DNA from: Trichoderma breve | Lineage: Eukaryota; Ascomycota; Sordariomycetes; Hypocreales; Hypocreaceae | Assembly (NCBI RefSeq): GCF_028502605.1 | Contig: NC_079233.1 | Location: 1-64,000 of the forward strand | Reading direction: 5' to 3' | DNA length: 64,000 nucleotides | In this document: positions 23,014 to 34,230 of the stretch, piece after piece | How the letters are laid out: each line of letters begins with the position of its first letter | Position numbering within the stretch: the first letter of the stretch is position 1 | Notes under the pieces: model-generated | Database searches by the model: none | Told to the model about the DNA's origin: nothing | The model's input: the letters and a program-made list of their open reading frames with translations, nothing else | Made by a program: the position numbers and the translations under genes

Positions 23014-23604
23014 CTATAAGTAGTAGAATGTAATATACAAGTACATAAATCCTAGTAAGAAAAAGCCACTAATTTTCAACATTTTATCAATGTCATCGGT
23101 GCTTCCTTTTAAAAGCTGAATGCAAGCCACCAGGCCAGGTATAATACACATGATCAAAAGCAAATACATAACTGATACTATACATCATAGGTTAGTGAAA
23201 CTCCGTTCTTGTAAACATGTGTATTTCTCTCTAAGTCGAAGTATAAAACATGAGTACAAAATGACTATAGACTTACCTCCTGGCGGTAACCCAAATAAGT
23301 CTTTCTTTGCTTCTGTAGTCTCATTTCCGGAAATTGGACTAGTTGCTCTCTTTGATACGGATAGCTTGTTGTTTACATGATAATACAGCAGCGCTCCAAC
23401 TTCAGCGCCAAAAATGTGACGAAACGTAGCAACATCATATTCATTCAGCGCATTGCCTCGTCCGTAGCGCCAACCAGACACTAATTCCTCGGCATGTTTC
23501 ACAGGTACATTGTAGGAAAAGTGAAGGACATTAGTGAGGTATTCACGGACGGCTGTCGGCTTTGCATCATCCGCAGGTATACGTAAACGGTTTGGATCCA
23601 GCAT
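23014..23604 (-). CDS. Small membrane-anchored protein of unknown function
   Basis: 163 aa from two exons (23604-23277 and 23177-23014) around a 99-nt intron with a GTAAGT donor, a CACTAAC branch site and a TAG acceptor. Residues 1-80 are soluble and hydrophilic with conserved-looking LRIPADD, AVREYL and GWRYGRG..LNEYD segments. Splicing adds a C-terminal part with two hydrophobic helices (around 112-134 and 148-163). The start is uncertain: the frame is open upstream of ATG 23604 to an acceptor-like TTTAG, so another exon may exist. Divergent from the membrane protein at 24219. No known family was recognised. Confidence 0.6.
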
Positions 23605-24218
23605 GTCGAATGAAGGTATAGGTTGTTTTGCAGATATAATTACGAGAAGAGACAACAAATGGTCAAATACAGCGAACGGGCAACTAAATTAATATGTGAG
23701 TGTTGCCAAGCCGGTTCATTAATGCCGGATCTCGGAGATTGATGCCTTTTCAAGCAAACTGAGAATCCTACCAAGGAGAACAAGAAAATACCTTAATGCT
23801 CAATATTGCTAACTCTTTTTGGAGACAAATTAGTAATATGGAACAACCTCTGAACAACTAAGCCAACCAAATCAAGCTAAATGGATGAATCCTGTTGTTG
23901 GTTTCTCTCTAACATAAAGTTGACTGATATCCTCCTGTATAATTATTAAGCCATGTATTAAAGGGCGGAGGCCTTTTAACTACATTATAAGGGTTATAGT
24001 ACCCCACCTTCTTCCATTTCATTTTCTCCCTTCCATCTTCAAGCCAAGTAAACTATGTTTCGGACAGCCCATACTTCTAATCATATGCCAATAAAAACAG
24101 ATCTAATCAAAGACTGCGCATTTTCTCATCTTTTTCTCCTTGACACATCATATAAATGGCCATCTGTCTCTCACATTGAGAATTTAATTTGCAAAGTTAT
24201 AGCCAAAAGTCGCGCACT
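23605..24218. promoter_or_regulatory. Shared divergent promoter region of two membrane-protein genes
   Basis: About 610 bp between the two start codons. Pyrimidine-rich tracts (24010-24050 and 24120-24180), typical of fungal core promoters, precede the plus-strand gene. Confidence 0.45.
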
Positions 24219-24776
24219 ATGAGCGACCTAGTGCCAGACACAGTACGACAACAACACGTAACCCATCTTCAATATTTCTTCGCAATTTCACTTTTCTTCC
24301 TCCATGGATACTATAATTTCGTACGGCTTGATGGTTGGTTTCATGGAGCCATAAACCTTCTCAAAGAAACCATAACGATCATTATCCTTGGCCCATTTTG
24401 CTTCAGTAATTATGACGCAAGCCGCGACAAGAAGCGTGATATTGCGGAACGTAATGTGCGGCAAGCTACCCACGCGGCAAACATCACTGCAGTGGTCTTT
24501 ATCACGGTTCGATTAATTTGGAATTTTTCTGTGCTGGCGACGCACAATAACGGCATAAGCGATAGCGCGAATGCGTTTGACATTATGAGTAATGGATTTT
24601 GGCTTGTCCCGCTTATGACAATCGCGTTCTTTATTCGGCTCTGCTCGTTAAAGCCCGACACTGCTGAGCTCCAATTTCTTAAATATACTTTGAGGTATCC
24701 ATGGCGATTCATCTGGCCGACAAGACAGAACGAAACGTTCAGTGGTGGAAATAAGCGTCAGGAAAGAAGGCCGTAG
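24219..24776 (+). CDS. Four-helix integral membrane protein, unknown function
   Basis: Intronless, 185 aa, ATG at 24219 (an upstream in-frame TTG was ignored). Four hydrophobic stretches near residues 17-36, 47-66, 88-107 and 125-144 predict a polytopic membrane protein. A basic, polar loop (SRDKKRDIAERN) separates the second and third helices, and the tail is basic. No catalytic motif or known family was recognised. The head-to-head arrangement with another small membrane protein suggests a joint role. Confidence 0.6.
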   Translation: MSDLVPDTVRQQHVTHLQYFFAISLFFLHGYYNFVRLDGWFHGAINLLKETITIIILGPFCFSNYDASRDKKRDIAERNVRQATHAANITAVVFITVRLIWNFSVLATHNNGISDSANAFDIMSNGFWLVPLMTIAFFIRLCSLKPDTAELQFLKYTLRYPWRFIWPTRQNETFSGGNKRQERRP

Positions 24777-25208
24777 AGTACTGTGAGAATGTATCTACAC
24801 TACGGTGGATTGCCCTCAGAACTCAGTATTAGTATGCCAATGCGCAGAGAAATAGCAATGAATTGAAACCTATTATTAATACAGAATCCTGGAAATAATA
24901 TTAGTTTCTGTCTTAAAGAGCAGGTCTTTATGGTATTACTAAGCATAAATATTCACTCATATAACTTGTTCCTCACGGAACGAGTTCTCTCGTCACCACA
25001 CAGCTATTACTAACCTTTTTGCACTCCACGACGTGACTGCTCTGCTGTGGCAGTTTATACGGAAAACTTATTTTTGGTACTAAATTCTGCTACTTCTTCT
25101 TCAAATTTCTCAGTATCTTACATTCCATATTTGCTGCAGCAGGCAGTGAGCTCTTCTCCTGCTGCATCCTGTGGCTATGTCCATACCCTTCACTTACCGG
25201 AACTCGAC
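24777..25208. promoter_or_regulatory. Promoter region of the AflR-type regulator
   Basis: No gene recognised. It contains an inverted repeat acgagttctctcgt at about 24979-24992, a possible but unproven protein-binding site. Confidence 0.35.
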
Positions 25209-26567
25209 ATGTTCATCACACTAAAAACGTCCAAAATCCAAGATGCCATCGGTATGGAACAGGTTGCATCAAGAAATGCAGACTCTTCGGCTGCCGGAGG
25301 AGCCAGTGAGATCCGCGAAAATCATGCCGTCCCGATTAAGAGATCAGCTTGTTTGGCCTGCAAGATCAAAAAGGTACGCATTTGCATTCGCAGCAGTGCT
25401 GTTATTAATGAGCGCGGCTGGATGTGTGCTGATATGAAATGGTCAAAGGTCCGGTGTACAGGCCAGCGTCAACGTTGTGACCGGTGTCGCAGTCGCGCTA
25501 TACGGTGCATTATGCCAACACTTCAGAAGAAAGTTATCCGCAAAGCAGGGTTGCTGGATGGTTTGACTCAAGGAGTAACAAGATCACCTACAGATCAGAG
25601 TGTTGAGGCGAAGAGATTGCAAGAAGACTCGACGATTAATCAGCCGCTTACGGCGGAGCAAACAATGACTGGAGTACAGGATACTGCAGGTAAGTATATT
25701 GACTCGGGGCATTATCAACACGGAACCTGACATGTGTATCTTGAACGCGCCGAAGCGCCAGGCTCGGCGACGCCTTTGCATGCCACTGATTGTAGTGCTG
25801 ACTTCGGACGTGTCTGCGCTGCTCCGACTTCTAGTTCGTTGCTAACATCACCTCTGCAGTCTACGGGATTAACGCCTTCGACGCGACAAGTCACCCCGCC
25901 AATTCTAGAATCCGGCGGCATTCCAGACTCTTTTTGCAGCTATAAGACCTGCTGCTGTATGGAGAATAGCGCCACTGTGTTGCAACGTTTAGAAGACGAC
26001 GAATTCCATATCACCGAACTCTCGATCGAGGGGGTGGTCCAGCTGCAGAAATGGGTTATGTTTCAGTGTTGTTTAGCCCTGGACTGTCCGATATGCTGTT
26101 TGCTCCCTCGAGTACAGGCCCTCATTGTCGTCATTTGCGACCGTCTTACCGAAATATTTGAGTGTCTCTGTAAAAGACTCCACAACTCAGCTGCAGGACT
26201 CAATGAGCTTGAAAGTCTGGAGAGCCAACCTCTCCCTTCAACATCAATCGTTACAGGTAGTTCGTCAATCAATCGTCACTCACAGCTATATTGTAGCTCA
26301 ACTCGAGGACCGGCAGAGCTAGCATCATGCAATTCTGCCATTTTCTCTAATATTCACGGGGAGAATTACATACCCCAAGAGCAGCTGCACATGATGCGAG
26401 GTCTATTGAATATGCAGATAGAACATTTTCAAAGCTTGCTGAAACGCGTAAATGGCGTGAGTCAAGTCTCAGGGAGTGAAGCGCGCCAGGCAAAAGTGAA
26501 AACAATGATGGCAAGGTTGGATATAGCGGATACTAAGATAAACCATGTTCTCTCTCTAGTGTTATAA
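25209..26567 (+). CDS. AflR-type Zn2Cys6 transcription factor (regulator 3)
   Basis: About 405 aa from exons 25209-25373, 25449-25689 and 25756-26567; an acceptor six bases later (exon from 25762) also keeps frame. The zinc cluster is C48-x2-C51-x6-C58-x6-C65-x2-C68-x6-C75. It is interrupted by the first intron after KIKK, as in many AflR-like genes. A Ser/Thr/Pro-rich linker follows. The C-terminal domain, with a Cys-rich CCLALDCPICCLLPR segment and a final heptad-like ARLDIADTKI, is the layout of the aflatoxin regulatory protein family. Members switch on neighbouring polyketide or terpenoid clusters. It is 0.7 kb from the MFS exporter and is its likely controller. Confidence 0.85.
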
Positions 26568-27264
26568 CTGATCCGCGTGTAGCCATGCTGGACCTATGGG
26601 ATGGGGTAGTAGAATGAAGGATTTGAACCATCAAACGGTCCATTTATTCCTATATGCTACGTGATTCGCTTTCTCCTCAAGCCACAAGCTATAGAGCTCG
26701 AAGAAGAAAAAACACTGTGAAATATGTTGCTAATATTTGCGACTGGAAGCCGTTCGTTTGGTCTATTTACAAATCACAGGGGACGAAGGTGTCTCGTCAT
26801 CATTTCCGGACAAGTTGCCTATTCAATCTCTCTGGCTCACCATTTCCGAGAAAGTTGCCCAATTCAGCAGCCCCAGAATGTTCCGAGATACTCCGTCTCC
26901 GCCCTCCCAGATATTTCCGTGCAAATTTCCCGATCCGGAAGACGGTTCTGCAACCTAAATCTGCAATAAGCGAGCCATTGTGTTCATTCTTTTCCAAAAT
27001 CCCTTGATTACGAACACTAGTTTATGTGATTGTTAATGTTCCTTCAAAGACTGCGAATCCCAACTTGAGACATGTAAGTAGAAGTGATGTAAACCCTGGT
27101 ATGGATCGCTGAACATTTGGAAGTGGGACAATGCCGCCATGCGACGAACTATATAATAGGCGCAACATACCACTCAGAAGCGTGATATAGTCAAGAATTA
27201 GGAAACCCGAAAATAGCAAAACTCTGCCTTAGTACTTGTCACCCTTCAGAACGGTTCAAGGCTT
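26568..27264. other. Intergenic, upstream of MFS gene
   Basis: No gene recognised. Open frames at 26650-27000 are not protein-like. It presumably holds the MFS promoter. Confidence 0.45.
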
Positions 27265-29424
27265 ATGGATGAGTCGAAGATGTCGATACAGATGTCGCAA
27301 ACGTATAAATCACCAGGAAGTAGCGATGGAGGTGAATTTTTTCTCTCTTCCCCAGATACCGACAACAACCAGGTGGCGGGTACCGATCCAGCTCCTTCAC
27401 CAAGGCAAATTCATGGCCTGTCCGTAAGTTCTATCTTGGAGTTCTGTGTGTTGCGCCTGGCTAATATAATCATCTTCATTAACAGTGGGCCATGGTCGTG
27501 ATCGCAATCCTTTCCAGCATCTTTCTATATGCTTTGGACAATACTGTTGTTGCTGATGTAACACCTGTAAGGTCATCCAAATGACAATTCCCCGCCTATT
27601 TCAAGCAAGAAGACGATTAACGAGACTTGGGAATAAGGCTGCAGTAAATGATCTTGGAGACATTGCAGAGCTGCCGTGGCTTTCAGTTGGGTGAGTCAAA
27701 AGTCAAAACCTGCAATTCTTAAGCTACCTAGCCGACTTACTCTTCACCACTGCAGATTTCTCCTCGGTGGTACAGCTGTGGTCTTACCTTTTGGCAGATT
27801 ATATGGGCTTTTTAATGCGAAATGGCTTTACATTTTGTCTTCTGTACTCTTCAACATTGGCTCAGCCCTCTGTGGCGCAGCTCCCACTATGAAAGCCCTC
27901 ATCGTTGGCCGTGTTCTGGCTGGGATGGGCGGCAACGGCATGTATTTAGGAGTTATGACCCTCCTATCCGTCAACACGTCTGATAAAGAAAGGCCAGGCT
28001 ATCTAAGCTTCGTGTAAGTGGATAGTGCTCGTTTGACTTCTTTAATGGTTAACATGGATGTTAGGGGCTTAATCTGGGGCATAGGCACTGTCCTTGGACC
28101 AGTGGTTGGCGGCGCTTTTGCAGAATCGAAGGCCACATGGCGATGGGCCTTTTATATGAACCTGTGTGTAGCAGCACTTTTCGCGCCTGTTTATATTTGG
28201 CTGATTCCTTCATTCAAACCACGACCTGGGGTCAAAGTTGTTAGTCTGCTTTGTGCATTCGACTTCTTTGGTACCATCCTAAGTGTCGCTGCCATCATGT
28301 CCCTTTTCATGGCCATCAACTTTGGCGGTGCGCTGTATGCATGGGGAAGTGGCCAAACAATTGCCCTATTCATCACGTCGGGCGTATTGTTTCTTGGCTT
28401 CGGCATTCAGCAGCACTTTTCACTATTCACCAGTGTGACTGATAGAATATTTCCCTGCCAATTTCTAGGCAATTTCAATGCCGTACTCTTGTATATCTGT
28501 GCGTCGGCAATCAACACCTCCGCGTTCGTCCCCATTTATTATATCCCTCTATACTTTCAATTTACTCGTGGTGACGACGCGATCAAATCGGCAGTCCGCT
28601 TACTGCCGATGATTGTCACTTTAAGCGCTCTTATACTCTGCAATGGGCACCTAATGTCAAAGTTCAGCTACTTTCAGCCATGGTATACGGCTGGAAGTGT
28701 GTTAACAGTCATCGGCGGAGCTCTACTCTGTAAGTCACTAGTCATCATAATTGGAATGCGGGTAATAATGCAAGGCAGATCGAGTTACACCACAAACATC
28801 CTCTGCTAGTGTTTATGGCTTTGAGGTATTGGTTGGTGCCGGGACAGGGTGTTTTGTTCAAGCTGGATATGCTGTGATACAGGCTGTGGTATCTCCAACC
28901 GACCTAGCATATGCCATCAGTTTCATGATGCTCGGTAAGCGCAGTCAATACACCTTATTTACAATGAAATGGTCTGACAGGCTTTAAAACTCGATAGCCC
29001 AGCTTGGCGGAATTGCACTCGGTCTGTCCATTGCGGGATCCATCTTCATCAATAAGTCGCTAGCAGGTCTTTCATCGGTCCTACCCGACATACCTCGGTC
29101 ACAGCTTCAGTTTGCAATTGCGGGCACAAGTGGTGACTTTATCAGATCTCTTCCGGATGCACTCCGTGACCAAGCAATTGCGTCTATCGTGGTGGCCCTT
29201 CGGAGTGTATTCGTGCCTGTCTTTGTGGGAGGCGCAGTCTGTTTAGTCGTTTCGGTTTTCTTCACGGTACGTGTTGATCCAACGCAAATTTGTCGTTCAA
29301 AAGATGGAACTCAGAACTGATAGTTTAGCAAATAGCAACGAAAACTCTTCAAGGACGTCCAAGCAATCGCCGCATGATTCGATCCCATCCGCCTTATAAT
29401 ACCAGCCTGGACTTGGGACTATAA
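27265..29424 (+). CDS. MFS transporter, DHA2/14-TM toxin-efflux type
   Basis: 578 aa from eight exons: 27265-27423, 27486-27566, 27638-27690, 27756-28013, 28065-28729, 28779-28934, 28998-29266, 29329-29424. All junctions keep frame. After a hydrophilic N-terminus of about 52 residues come the family motifs LDNTVVAD in helix 1, LPWLSVGF, GRLYGLF (motif A region) and GRVLAGMGGNGMY. WGIGTVLGPVVGGAF (motif C, typical of drug:H+ antiporters) follows. About 14 hydrophobic segments are visible, and the C-terminus is basic. It exports small molecules at the plasma membrane by proton antiport. Proximity to the AflR-type gene points to export of a cluster product. The many small exons are typical of this subfamily. 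Confidence 0.92.
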
Positions 29425-30669
29425 CCCCATTCCGCACCAAACTCAGACTAATTCGTCTAACCATACTGATTTCCGTAAACCAGTATGTACACGCAGTGGA
29501 AGCGTATCAGGCACTAACAGATAGCTCTTATCGTTGGATTCTTCATAAAAAAGTTTTATGCTTCATAATTTGCCAAAATGAACGACTGTATCACGTACCC
29601 TATACGGGATGGATAGTATAACGATAACCCAAAAAAGGTAACACATACAAAGACATCACAGCGAGGCATAATAACTGCTGAAAACATCATGGCCGCGGTC
29701 GTTTGGACTGTGTTTTAAGTAATGATCCTTGTATTCGAGTATAAATGTGTTCTATCGAAGATTCTACAAGTAGTACATAGTAGTGCAAAAAGCCACCACT
29801 GCATGTAGGAAGCGTGCATTAACGGTTGTCAGAGAACGGGACAACGTCACTATTGCCAATTAGGGCAGTTCATTGATGGTATGAGCAAAATATCTAGTGT
29901 AGCCTGTGAGCAGCCGCATTCCCCCCCCCCGATGATTCCACTGCAGCCGGCTCACTTGCCATGTCAACGATTCCTCATAGCTATTCTTACTTTGTATCCG
30001 GTATCACCCTCTGTTTCTTGTTGTTCTTGCCTTTCTTACTGTGACAAACGCATTCAACAAATCTTATAGGTCCAATTAGTACTTGAGCTTTAATTGAATT
30101 CACCACATGGGAACTCGCTAGCTTCATACATAGCGATTTCGATCTGACGTACAGCCGGATGCATAGCCCTGCTATTAAACAGGGCGAACATGTTATCGTC
30201 GCGACTTACGGCGCATGTAACTAGTTGAGAGATGCTAGCAAATGAGCGTTATCACCGAGATAAACATTTACAAGACCCTGCAAATGATGCGCGTATCAGC
30301 CCAATTCCCAGGTATTGGACCTATGCGTGCTTCTAGTCAGTAGTCGTTAAGATGATCATTCCCTGTAGACTGAGCTTTCGGATGATTGGATAGGCTGTTC
30401 GCACGGGCTGTATTGTTTAGTTGCATTTAATCTACCTGGATTGTCGCCATTGAGAATGCCTTTCTGTGAGATAAGGCAGGTCAGCAGAAAAAATAAGGAT
30501 AAGTCGTGTTTTGTAGCTACTTTTGTGTATGTCTGGCTTATTGTCCATTTGCACGTCTTTGTATATCAGATTAATGTTCACGTAAATTCTAATTGACGAT
30601 TGCTTGGACCTCTCCTTATACTATGAAGGTTCGTATCTAGCGGGGCATGGTCTACTCCTCAGAACCAGC
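29425..30669. other. Intergenic, 1.2 kb, no gene seen
   Basis: Lies between convergent genes. It contains a C10 run near 29920 and no convincing ORF or RNA gene. Confidence 0.5.
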
Positions 30670-31598
30670 TTAAAACTTCTGCATAGCAACAACATCAGAA
30701 GACTGAACATAATCCTCGAAATCCTGAATTTGCTCCTGAAGGTCATCAGTAGACACTTTTTCATCCTCAACAACTAGATTGATCTGCAGCTTCTTGATGC
30801 CGAATCCAATGGCTACTAGCTTAGATTGACCCCATACCAAGCCATCCTTTTCAATACCACGAACAGCCGCCTCGAGGGCAACCATATTGGTATCATCATC
30901 TGCAAAGCTAGTCAGTTCATATTGAATCAACTGCCTGCCGAAAGTCCAAACTTCTATGAGTAGGCAAAACTCGAAGAGCTGAATACAGGTCAAGATTGTG
31001 ACATACCCCAAGGTTTCACGTCCAGAGTAACAAGAGACTTAGCAGCGGGCTTGACTTTGCCCTCTCGCCTCTTGCGGTACTCAGCTAGACGTTCCTCGCG
31101 GATACGGACTACTTCTTCATTCTCATTCTCATCGTCACTACTGAACAAGTCGACGTCATCATTATCATCATCAGCTGCAAGAGCCACAGAGAAGTTCGCG
31201 GTGATCTCAGTGACCTCCGGACCATAGACAGTATAGGGTTTGGTGGCATCTCCACTAAGGGTAGAAAATTCGCTTTCAAAAGTGGCGATATGTGTGAACC
31301 ATCGAGCGGCATGGGGGTACTTGGCAATATCGGGAGAACTCTTGAGAGCCTTGAAACAGGCAACATCGGCTTGTGTGGGAGCGTGGCTATTCACGATAAT
31401 GAAACTTTAATAAGTGGGATTTATCGGGAATACTGGGAGGGAATTAAACATACCCGGTGATATAAGAACGAGTCAGCAACCAGTTATTAAGCACTGCATC
31501 GTTGTCAGCAAAGCAGAATGCTTCATGATGGACGTTTTCGGCTTGTACAACAGCTTACCAGTAAGGCCAGTGCCGGCTGGGAGATTAGAAAAATCCAT
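30670..31598 (-). CDS. Elongation factor 1-beta (EF1B guanine-nucleotide exchange), divergent copy
   Basis: 229 aa from four exons: 31598-31559, 31493-31454, 31386-31007, 30899-30670. EF-1 beta recharges eEF1A with GTP. The N-terminus has the GST-C-like [20 protein letters not shown] segment. An acidic linker with [11 protein letters not shown], the CK2-type motif of the family, leads to [15 protein letters not shown] and the exchange domain ending [10 protein letters not shown]. The small first exons match the usual EF-1 beta gene structure. The exchange domain differs noticeably from what I expect of a housekeeping copy (for example [20 protein letters not shown]), and the gene sits among secondary-metabolism genes, so it may be a paralogue. 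Whether it is the only genomic copy cannot be told here. Confidence 0.88.
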
Positions 31599-31905
31599 AA
31601 TGTCGTAAACGCAGATGAAACGATCAAAAGTTAACAACGGAGAAGATTCGATAATTTAAGTTCTAATGAAAGGAAGGTGGCAGGATTTTGGTACTTATTT
31701 AAGCAACAGACATCACGCCTCCCCCCCAACCTATCCTATTTGCTGCCATCGAACCCCACCGCTACAAACCTATGAGTCACAGGTAATCGAGCCCAACGAC
31801 CCTTACATAGCATACAACCGTTGGATAGTTATTAATGCCTCCATATATGCTGGATTCAATTGTAATTACGATTGAACTAGCTCTAATCCTGATATCTTGC
31901 CCTGT
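31599..31905. other. Short intergenic gap
   Basis: About 307 bp, containing the EF-1 beta promoter and the 3' end of the rhodopsin-fold gene. No gene seen. Confidence 0.5.
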
Positions 31906-33163
31906 TTAAGCGAATTTATCCAGTTTGTCTAGCGCTGAGGACGAAGCCACCGTGTAAGGCATAGCTGTCAAAGGGGCTTCACTTCCTTCGCTCTTGGAAA
32001 CAGAAGGCCGACGAATAATCGCTAAGGTTGAGTTACTTGTAGTATTATTGCGTAGCTCGTCGTGTTTCAAATAGCCCAAACGGATATTTGCGGAACTGTA
32101 ACCCGACACACTGGCAGCCGACTTATCTTGACGAAAAAAAGTGTATATGGAGTGTGAGATGGCGACATTTGCGGCGATGATACCTAAAAAGAGTTCAAGG
32201 TTGGACCAAATCGCCGATATTGCGTAATCCCCTGCCGTTCGTTCTGTTAGGTGGGTTGATGTAGAAGAGGTCCCGAGGATTTAAGGGAGATGATTTACAT
32301 ACAGCTGAGATCGATTGTCACCAGGCCGAGAGAAGCGGCCCTAGCCACACCGAACGCTGTAGCGCTACCACAGACAACTTAGCTATGATTAAGGATCATG
32401 AATAAAGCTCCGAGGTTGTCACAATGGGCTTACAGGAGACCAAGGCTCATTAAGCCACACACAGCGATTTTGGTATGCATCTTGATACCAACGCCCCACA
32501 CAACATACAAAGGAAGCAACGAACAGAGTATGTCAGTTGCGACTGAATATGCTATTGCGAAGGACATAAGATGTTAGCGGCTTCTACCAGTATTACGAAA
32601 TCTACTTCAACTTTACCTATGGTAAGATATATAGCATATATGCGAATCCTTGTATCCCAGCACTTCCCACCTTTTTGGGTCCAGTACACGGATGGGGGAG
32701 AGCATTCTGCCACGAGAATGAAAATAGAACCAAAGTTGGTAGCGAAGAGCCCTATGACCACGGCATAAAGGGTTCGGCGGACTTTTGGTTCGTCCCTAAG
32801 ACGTATGATCAAGAATAAAATGGATGACTTCAGAAAACACACACTAGCAAAAAGCAGAATTTGTGCGTACCACCCCAGCATATTGTTATTGATGTAGTCG
32901 GACTCGCTAATATACCAACGGTGGCGGCCGTTGTGATAAACTGCAACTTGTACCACTTGAATGGCCATTCGAGCAAGTGCTAAAACACTAACGATAATGA
33001 TGCAGTAGTCATCCAAGCCCTGCGCATTGAGAGAAAAGCGAGTGTAGATCCTCAGGCTAGTCGTTAGAAGCATAAAGCCAGTCAGAATGCTCGTAACGAC
33101 AATGAGTGTAATTCCGATATTCCGGTTCGGTGGAAGAGGATCAGGTGGTGGTGTGCGAGTCAT
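31906..33163 (-). CDS. Rhodopsin-fold integral membrane protein (SAT4/PTH11-like)
   Basis: 350 aa from four exons: 33163-32617, 32551-32434, 32364-32303, 32231-31906. Introns of 65, 69 and 71 nt were each needed to keep the helices open. Seven hydrophobic helices are visible, starting at IGITLIVVTSILTG. The family landmarks are LRIYTRF, GLDDYCIII, ECSPPSVYW with the loop Cys of GGKCWD, YSVATDILCSLLP and DLSWDYAISAIWSNLE. The last 90 residues form a Ser/Thr-rich cytoplasmic tail. Fungal members of this plasma-membrane family are often found in or near metabolite clusters, and many are of unknown function. No CFEM domain precedes it. Confidence 0.85.
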
Positions 33164-34230
33164 GATGACTGATCTTATCACACTCGCAGAGATTAAGCAT
33201 ATAAAAATGTAAAGCCGTATTTGGGGTCATATGCGCACCTTATCAATCGACGCACAGCACCTATAATAGAGAACGAGCTTTGCTGTCCCCTGAATGATCC
33301 TCGCTGGCAAAGGTGCCCTGGAGCTACCTTTTCTGTATGACTTGGATCAGAAGCTTGGACAGTTAAATGGTACAGGGAAGCCTGCGCCATAGGCTATTCC
33401 GCTAAAAGCCATTGGTCTTATGTATAAGTGACTGCAACTACTCGTACAGCATTTGGCAACCTGCGACCTGGGGGCTCGAGGTAAGGTATCGTTGATGTTG
33501 GTTGCAAATTCTTGGCGTCGTTTTCTTCATGGAGGTAAGAAATTGAGGTCGTTGGCCCGTTGCTAATCTGCATTCTACGCTTGAAACAGATGGAAGACAC
33601 GTACAAGCTCATGGCGGAAGGATTCATGCTGAGGAGACTGCATGGTCTTGTCATTCCGGATTCCCCGATCCTTGTTCCGTAGTAGCAAAGGTGACACGCG
33701 ATTCCCTACAGCTTTTAAGGCTGTTGGTTTACCCATGCTAACTCTGGACCCATGACAAGGGTTCTTAACCAGTGTGCATCCCCAGACCCTGGTCTCGGGG
33801 CCAAGATGTCCCTTTCGACAGCAGGGTTCACTTCGGTTAGAATGGCGAAATCAGAAGAGTTCCGCGCCGAATACGAGTAAATGGGCGTTATTCTTTCTCC
33901 TCTATGGAGTAGAAGTGTCAAGATCCGAAATTGCCCGGAGCTGTTGGTCGATTCTGAACGGCACATTTAGGCAATATGCAGCGAAGTTTTTGTGTGTGTT
34001 GTTCGAATGTAACACAAAGGCGGTGTGGTGTTTCGTTATAGTCTTTTGCACCTATTGCAGCGCAGACTATGAAGAACGTAGATATCCTGTGATTTATCAT
34101 TGGAAGTGGGTTTTGTGGGCTATCGGGAGATTGTATATATCTGTGAATGCTCAAGCTGTTTTCTTTCGCCTCTTTTTGCTTTAATCTCCCCCGGGCTCTA
34201 TTAGGTTCAACAACGTTGTTATTAACGAGA
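33164..34230. other. Divergent intergenic region, 1.07 kb
   Basis: Lies between the divergent rhodopsin-fold and GMC genes and probably holds both promoters. No gene recognised. Confidence 0.45.
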
